Assembly (NCBI RefSeq): GCF_035222275.1 | Contig: NC_085884.1 | Coordinates: 434,001-498,000 of the forward strand | Reading direction: 5' to 3' | DNA: 64,000 nt | Origin: Podospora bellae-mahoneyi | Lineage: Eukaryota; Ascomycota; Sordariomycetes; Sordariales; Podosporaceae | Part shown: positions 58,460 through 64,000 of the stretch, one piece after another | Position numbering within the stretch: the stretch's first letter is position 1 | Layout of the letters: each line of letters starts with the position of its first letter | Made by a program: the position numbers and the translations under genes | Notes under the pieces: generated by a model | Seen by the model: the letters and a program-made list of their open reading frames with translations, nothing else | Databases searched by the model: none | What the model was told of the DNA's origin: nothing

Positions 58460-59377
58460 TCAAACCTCCTCTCCATCCAACACCCTCGTAAAAATATCCA
58501 AATTCCCCTCATACGCCACCCTCGGCTCATACACCGCAAACGTCACCCCCCTCCACCAATTTCCCGCCCCCCCAAACTCCTTCTCCCTCAACACCTCCAA
58601 CCAGCAGTGCGCCACATCCTCGGGCGGGTTCTTGAAAACCCCACACCCCAACGCGCCCAAGATGATCCTCCTATGCCTGTACGCCGCCGCCAGCCTCAGC
58701 ACAAGCCTCATCTTCTTCTTCGTCATGTCCCTGTCAAAGTCCCTGGCAAAGTAGCTGAAAAACTCCGGTTCGCCAGGGGCGTGCTTGTCATACTTGATCT
58801 GCATCGTCGGGGGGGAGTGCACAGCTGCAACGCTAAAGACAGAGACCACCTTTGGGTCCGCTACCACGTCCCGGAGTGGGATCAGCCCGTGACCCCTTTC
58901 ATCGGCCTCACGGATGACGAGAACGTAAGGCGAGTACAGCGCCGCGGCGGTGTACTTGTCCGGGCTGATGGGGTAGAGCTCCCTCTTCAGGCTCAGCGAC
59001 AGACTAGACCGGTAGCAAATCGCCTCCTCCTGCGCCATGGCACCGTTCTCCCAACCCCCACCCGGTCGGCTGTCGTTCGCAAAGTTGATCACCGCCGGGA
59101 GGGGATTGTGAGCAGGACTGTCGTTCTCCGTTTTGAGCACGGCCATCTCCCGAATGGCAGCATCAAGAGTGTCCATGTTCACAACTTTGATCTTGGCCTT
59201 TCGCGCAAAGTTCGGGCAGAGGTTGGGGTCAAGACGGGGAAACGACTCGAGAGTAAACTTGCGGGCTTTCGCCGCCTTTGTCATCAAGGATCCGTCGGCT
59301 TGGAGTCCCGTGAGATACTTGGGGAGGACGAGCTTGGTCTGGTCTGCGGCCGTGCGCAGCTGGTCACGGGTGCTCAT
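58460..59377 (-). CDS. Microbial-type poly(ADP-ribose) glycohydrolase (macrodomain)
   Basis: Single exon, 305 aa (an ATG 12 codons upstream is also possible). Hydrolyses ADP-ribose polymers or related ADP-ribose esters. The N-terminal helices (RDQLRTAADQTKLVLPKYL) and the signature VINFANDSRPGGGWENGA followed by QEEAICYRSSL identify the DUF2263/TIGR02452 family: G106-G108 and catalytic Glu pair 117-118 are present. Further conserved: LYSPYVLVIRE, VVSVFSVAAVHSPP, RRIILGALGCGVFKNPP (phosphate loop) and WWRGVTFAVYEP. Complete by length. Fungi have a patchy set of such enzymes, some from bacterial transfer. Confidence 0.93.
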   Translation of the reverse strand: MSTRDQLRTAADQTKLVLPKYLTGLQADGSLMTKAAKARKFTLESFPRLDPNLCPNFARKAKIKVVNMDTLDAAIREMAVLKTENDSPAHNPLPAVINFANDSRPGGGWENGAMAQEEAICYRSSLSLSLKRELYPISPDKYTAAALYSPYVLVIREADERGHGLIPLRDVVADPKVVSVFSVAAVHSPPTMQIKYDKHAPGEPEFFSYFARDFDRDMTKKKMRLVLRLAAAYRHRRIILGALGCGVFKNPPEDVAHCWLEVLREKEFGGAGNWWRGVTFAVYEPRVAYEGNLDIFTRVLDGEEV

Positions 59378-59604
59378 CTTGCGTTCTGGCCAGGCTAGGA
59401 ACGAGGGTGGCACGTGTGGTGATTTTATCGCTGTCGGTGCCGGGCTTGCCGGTACGGAGGGCGGGATAAGCCGTTCTAGTTGAAGGGGCGCTGGTACAGT
59501 CTGTCCTAGCCTCGTTGGCTTTGAGACAGCCGTCGACGTTGGGCGCAGAATGGGATTTAATTTGGTTGCTGTGGCCAGTCATGTTAGTCGACATATGCAC
59601 CACC

Positions 59605-60600
59605 TCAGAATCTTGGGAACTTGCGCTTTTGGGTACTCGTTGAGATTGTCCTGCCCCCGTGTGTTATTGGGGGTTTTCCGAGAAAAGATGAAGTCGATGT
59701 GCTGGTTGCGACACCTCCCGACGGACTCGCTCCTGGCTTCTCACCCGGTGGGTGCTTTCTGCCGGGCTTCAGAGGATCTTTTTCAAGATATGTCGTGGCC
59801 ACAGGAACTCTGCTTGGTGTGCCTTGAACAGCCGGGCTACTCGCAATAGCATTCACCAAGCCGATAACTGCAGCTGCTGGATCGTGGGGCGGGCCTACAG
59901 TTGGTTGATTACTAGTAGGACGGTTCTTGAGGATTGGCTTGATCGGAGGCTTTGTCCGCGGACCCTGAGTACTAGAGCCACCTGGGGTGCTGACAGCGGT
60001 AGGGGGAACCGGCACCGGGTCTACAGTCGGGTGGGGCCAAGAGGTGGTCGGTGATGGTGGCCTAGGAGGGGATGGTGGCTTGACGGCAGGTGGTGGTCGA
60101 GTAGGAGTAATTGGGAGTGCTGGCTTAAGAGTCTGGGGTGCTGGCTTGACGGTTTGGGGTGTTGGCTTGACAATCTGAGGTGTTGGCTGAACAGTCCGAG
60201 GTTGTGGCTTGCTGTGCAACAAATTCCGATCTAGCACTGATGTGATGCGTTGGCTGGCAGCAGCTTGCTCAGCAAGCAGTTCAGCCTTGGCTTTTGCTGC
60301 AGCTTCTTGCAGCCGCCTCAAACCAAGAGAAGGTGGGCCGATAGACTGCTGAACCGGGGGAGTCGGTCGGGCGGGAGCCGGTCGGGCGGTGAAGTTATTA
60401 CGGAGTGGATGGGAAGGCGTTGGGGTTGCCGTTCCACCTGGCTGTTGCCTCTGAGTGTTTGGCGTTGCAGCGTGTTGTGCGTGCAGACTAGGTCGTGCTC
60501 CAATCTTCACTAGGCTGTGAACCGGAGACGAAACAAATTCCGGTTTATACCACGAAAGTCTTCCCGTCGTGGGTTTGGTGGCTGATTTTTTAGGCCCCAT
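59605..60600 (-). CDS. Proline-rich disordered protein with heptad tandem repeat
   Basis: Single exon, 331 aa. Family not recognised. The start MGPKKSATKPTTGRLSWYKP is basic; one helix (LRRLQEAAAKAKAELLAEQA) lies near residues 95-115. Then a tandem seven-residue repeat, TVQPTPQ-IVKPTPQ-TVKPAPQ-TLKPALP (DNA units of 21 bp, about 60115-60195), followed by Pro-rich and Ser/Thr-rich sequence, one more ordered stretch (AAVIGLVNAIASSPAV) and a basic tail QKRKFPRF that could be a nuclear signal. No signal peptide. Codon use resembles neighbours, supporting a real gene despite low complexity. Confidence 0.65.
   Translation of the reverse strand: MGPKKSATKPTTGRLSWYKPEFVSSPVHSLVKIGARPSLHAQHAATPNTQRQQPGGTATPTPSHPLRNNFTARPAPARPTPPVQQSIGPPSLGLRRLQEAAAKAKAELLAEQAAASQRITSVLDRNLLHSKPQPRTVQPTPQIVKPTPQTVKPAPQTLKPALPITPTRPPPAVKPPSPPRPPSPTTSWPHPTVDPVPVPPTAVSTPGGSSTQGPRTKPPIKPILKNRPTSNQPTVGPPHDPAAAVIGLVNAIASSPAVQGTPSRVPVATTYLEKDPLKPGRKHPPGEKPGASPSGGVATSTSTSSFLGKPPITHGGRTISTSTQKRKFPRF
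60115..60195 (-). repeat. 21-bp tandem repeat coding for (T/I)VKPxPQ heptads
   Basis: About 3.5 diverged copies within the proline-rich gene. Confidence 0.7.
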
Positions 60601-63112
60601 TGTCGCGGCTGCCTAGTAAACCTAGCGTAGTGTCACAGTTGCTCACGTGATCCGTCCCTGACCGGTTGAGAATATGGAGATGTTTTCCTGGGGCAATTCA
60701 CTCGTAGCGATAAACTCAGTCTTGATGTTTTTCTCCTGAGCATGATGTCGCCGTCAACAAGTCATGAATTGTTTTATCGAGTACATGGACACAAAGACCC
60801 GTCTCACAGAACCCTACTCACACTCATCTTGCCTAATCCGACCTTCCAAGACGATGCAACAAAGAACTTTTCTGCCTGCCGAAAGCGGGCCATGAGGACG
60901 GCAAGCAATATATGCGTTGTCCTAGCAGAAAACAAGCTTGAATGGGCGCTTGATGTTGAAAGGGATTGCCATTCTCACCAGGCACTCGGCGCGTCTTGTA
61001 CCCAACGGCCACGTCGAGCCATGCCCGCAGTACAGCAAAAGGCCAAGGTGAGTAAACTGTTGATGATTCTCACTAGAGGGATGGTGCGGGATGGTGCGGG
61101 ATGCGCGCTCCAGAATTGGCCCAGGTAGACAACTTGTGGTGCATAGGTGCGTGGTTCCCTGAGGTGTAAATGGTGTCAAAGAATCAGGTACTGGCCATTG
61201 GATACAGGGTCCGATGCGTCCCCAACCATCGTCATACTTTGTTGTAGAATCCTCGACTCGGAGCTGAACCGGACGGTCCCCCCAACATTGATAGACCGAC
61301 ACATTTCTCTAGATCAATCCTCATCATGCATCATAGAGAGGCCGCCAATGGGTCAACAGCAAAGATCTAGCGACTGGTATGTCGATGTCTGGTACCTCCC
61401 GCCGTCGGGCAGCTCGAGGCTGAGTGATCAGGTTCAACTCCGAAGTATCACGACTTTCATCATAGACAGAACAAGGTGGAGGCAGACGACCGCTGATTGA
61501 TAATGATGTTCGTTTGAACGAGTGGTCAGGTCGGAGATGACATATTGTACTGCTGGCTTGAATCGAGGGCGGCTGAGCCGGTTGGTGTAAGCTTCCGCCG
61601 TGATGTTGAGCAACGTGGTGCTCTTCGGGGGTGTTCTTTCCAGATGGTGCCAGTCCAGGACTCGAAGATGCCCGATTCTGTTCCCTTCAAGTCGGTCTGC
61701 TTTTCGCAACAGTATTGGTGATATTGGTATCATGGAGTATCGTACTCGTTTGTTGCCTGTACTGAACATCAGCTATATGCTACCGTCACAACAGACACTT
61801 GTTTGAATGTATCACTGCCCATTTCCCTCTTGACTTCTGCATGCCGTCAAAAAAGACCAACTCCACAACGCCAAAGGCTGTCGAACACAGCCCAAAACCA
61901 CATCATAGTCTTCGGTTCAGGCTTCTTCAACAATCGTCCAAAGAAGAATCCGAGATCCGGCTGGGCTCCACCGCCGCCGCCATGAGAGACGACGTTGACA
62001 AACGGGTAAACATCCACGGCATACCACTGGACAACACCTCGCCTCGCTCCGTGTTTCTTCCCCCGCTGCAGGGACCACATGCACGGGCGAAGTCAATATG
62101 ACAGCTGAACGGCAACAAAACTGATCTCGTTAAAATGACAGATCGGGGAAGGCGGCTCAGCCCTCAGGTACTAACCCCTGCCCGTTGGCTTCAGCCCCTG
62201 AACCCCTAACACACCCCACATCTTACAACCAAAAGCCCGCGTTGGCAGAAGACCATGTGGTGCCAAGTTGGACAGAAAAGCTTGGTTTGGATCAAGCACT
62301 GGAGCAACCTTGGCCATCAAGATCATGATCGGCAATCCGTGCCAAATGCTCGGGTCCAAACGGTTTGTGGGCGATCAGGTTCCAGACCGCAAGACTGCAA
62401 GACTGCCAAGACTCTGACTCTTCACCACGGATTCGATAGATCGCGCCATGTGTTGAAGCGCTGATGAATTGTCAGAAAACTAACAGCGCCCACTGCCTTG
62501 ACGTTCGTGCAGTTCTTCATCATTTCCGAAAAGGAAATTGCAAGTGAGGGGTGAGCTCGCAGAAAACAGCAAAGCGTCAAGCCATGGTGTCGGGCCAGAA
62601 CCAATGGCGACCTCGACGTCAGGTGAGAAGCGCAAAGCTCGGGTAGCACCGTAGGGCTGTCAACAAACACACCGACAACAGCCACGCTCACAGCGGTCAG
62701 TACAGGGTTTAAGCCGACTGGAACCCCATCGCCAGCAAAACCTCACTTTTGGCCAGTCTCTTTTCGGCATTCGAACAGCGGCGGTCCCTCTTTGGAAATC
62801 TTCGAGGCTGAAATACCGACGCCATTGAACGCCATCATCAGTGTTGTCATCCAGGGGTCCCAGCATCATGATCTGGCAGGCTGACTTGGGATTGGCCAAG
62901 CCCGACGGTGGTGATGAGGCTTTGCAGAATGACCGCATCCAGATCAATATCGAGGAGCAGCGAGCAGAAGAAACTTGAGGATATAAGATGCCGTGTCCCT
63001 CGTCAATCCTTCTAGTGTCTTTCTTGAGCAGCAGCTCGCTCGACAACGCAGCAGTTCGTCCTTCGATCAACAGCTTCACTGCCTCTCGTTTGCAGCCAGC
63101 ACCACCGCAAAC
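60601..63112. other. Gene-poor region upstream of protease
   Basis: About 2.5 kb. Minus-strand frames at 61302-60922 (VQLRVEDSTTKYDDGWGRIG) and 61769-61434 have Trp/Asp-rich stretches that might be remnants or exons of a beta-propeller-like gene, but I cannot build a model. The last 150 bases hold the protease leader. Confidence 0.4.
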
Positions 63113-64000
63113 ATGAAGCTCAACGCGACCCTCTTTGGTCTCACCGGCCTTCTCGGCCTGGCATTGGCCGCCGTCCCGATTAAGAACGATGGCATCTCGG
63201 CCGACATTGTTGTGCCCGAAAAGTACATCGTCAAGTACAAGGCCAACGCTGACGCTGGAAGAAAGAAGAAGCATGAGTCCGACATCACCAACAAGGCCAA
63301 GAAGAAGAACAAGAAGGGTGTTGTCGAGTCCATCAACATCGACGGCCTTTCGGGATACGTTGCCGAGATCCCCGACTCAGAACTCAAGCAGCTGAGGGAT
63401 TCTGACTTAGTGAGTGGCCTCGGACCCAAGTTTGGGAAAGATCATGCTGACAACCGGCCCAGATCGAATACATCGAGAAGGACACCGTGATCCAGATCAA
63501 CGCCGTCGCGGCCCCTCGGGTCGCCGCTGACCCTGTCGAAGAGAAGCACCAGCTTGCGAAGCGTGCCTATGTCACTCAACTCCACGCCGCTTGGGGCCTG
63601 GCTCGCATCTCGCGCCGTTCCACCTGGAACTCCGGCTACTACTACGACAACACCGCTGGCCAAGGTATCCGTGTCTATGTTCTTGACAGCGGCATCCGCA
63701 CCACCCACGTCGAGTTTGAAGGACGCGCCGTCTGGGGCGCCAACTTCATCGCCGGATCCCCCAACACTGACGAGTACGGCCACGGCACCCACGTTGCTGG
63801 CACCATCGCCAGTAAGACCTATGGTGTTGCGAAGAAGGCCACCGTTGTCGCCGTTAAGGTCCTCGACAAGAACGGCTCCGGCACCATGTCCGGCCTGATC
63901 TCCGGCCTCAACTGGGCTGTGAACAACGCCAAGGCCCGCGGCATCGCCAAGAAGGCCGTCATCAACATTTCTCTCGGTGGTGGCTACACTGCCTCCGTCA
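63113..64000 (+). CDS. Subtilisin-like serine protease (S8, proteinase K type), 3' end outside window
   Basis: Secreted alkaline protease made as a pre-pro-enzyme. Exons 63113-63409 and 63463 to the window end. Signal peptide MKLNATLFGLTGLLGLALAA, then an I9 inhibitor propeptide (KYIVKYKANADAGRKKKHES, GYVAEIPDSELKQLRDSDL, IEYIEKDTVIQ). A Lys-rich insert KAKKKNKKG sits in the propeptide. Maturation likely follows QLAKRAYVTQL. Catalytic Asp in YVLDSGIRTTHVEFEGR and His in YGHGTHVAGTIA are visible; the oxyanion Asn and Ser lie beyond position 64000. VINISLGGGYTASV is the last part seen. Confidence 0.94.

Noticed and set aside
58607-59398. 263-codon open frame on the plus strand
   Set aside because: Antisense to the PARG gene.
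1-64000. Transposons, LTR or other virus-like elements, CRISPR arrays
   Set aside because: I saw no reverse transcriptase, integrase, transposase or capsid motifs, no long terminal repeats and no regular repeat-spacer array; CRISPR is not expected in a fungal nuclear genome.

Overview
The window is nuclear DNA of a filamentous ascomycete, most likely from the Sordariales (Podospora/Chaetomium/Neurospora relatives). Genes are compact. Introns are mostly 50-90 bp with GTAAGT-like donors, CTAAC/CTGAT-like branch sites and CAG/TAG acceptors. Several genes (a ccg-9-type trehalose phosphorylase, DUF3405, DUF3638, microbial-type PARG, bilirubin-oxidase-like multicopper oxidase) are typical of that group. 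I see no intact transposon, no virus-derived element and no CRISPR array. Exon models were built by hand from splice motifs and conserved reading frames; family assignments come from recognised motifs, not searches.

Left part (1-24.6 kb), mainly housekeeping: the C-terminal part of a giant DUF3638/DUF3645 protein; a signal-anchored Ser/Thr-rich membrane protein; a secreted aldose 1-epimerase; a type II membrane DUF3405 protein; the U5 snRNP protein Dib1/Dim1 divergent from thymidylate synthase; trehalose phosphorylase with a 2.5 kb upstream gap; mitochondrial Mn-SOD divergent from the GINS subunit Psf3; tRNA-Arg(TCT); and an unrecognised three-exon gene.

Middle part (25-40 kb) is less orderly: a multi-TM gene whose frame breaks twice, an uncharacterised secreted protein, a bilirubin-oxidase-like multicopper oxidase, a decayed tandem repeat, tRNA-Arg(ACG) and a flavohaemoglobin, with long gaps between.

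Accessory part (40-64 kb): a highly reducing polyketide synthase (KS-AT-DH-remnant MT-KR-ACP, no visible ER or release domain) is followed on the same strand by an NTF2-like/FAD monooxygenase and, convergently, by a salicylate-hydroxylase-type monooxygenase. Together they look like a small polyketide gene cluster. After it come an unrecognised Pro-rich gene, a GH18 hydrolase, a 126-aa secreted precursor ending in a pure Gly-Lys repeat, a tandem pair of decaying 2EXR/F-box-like genes, a macrodomain PARG, a proline-rich heptad-repeat protein and the 5' part of a subtilisin-type protease cut by the window edge.

The observations I rate highest are the Gly-Lys repeat secreted peptide, the three-enzyme polyketide cluster, and the helicase/SecA-like motif series in the DUF3638 protein.
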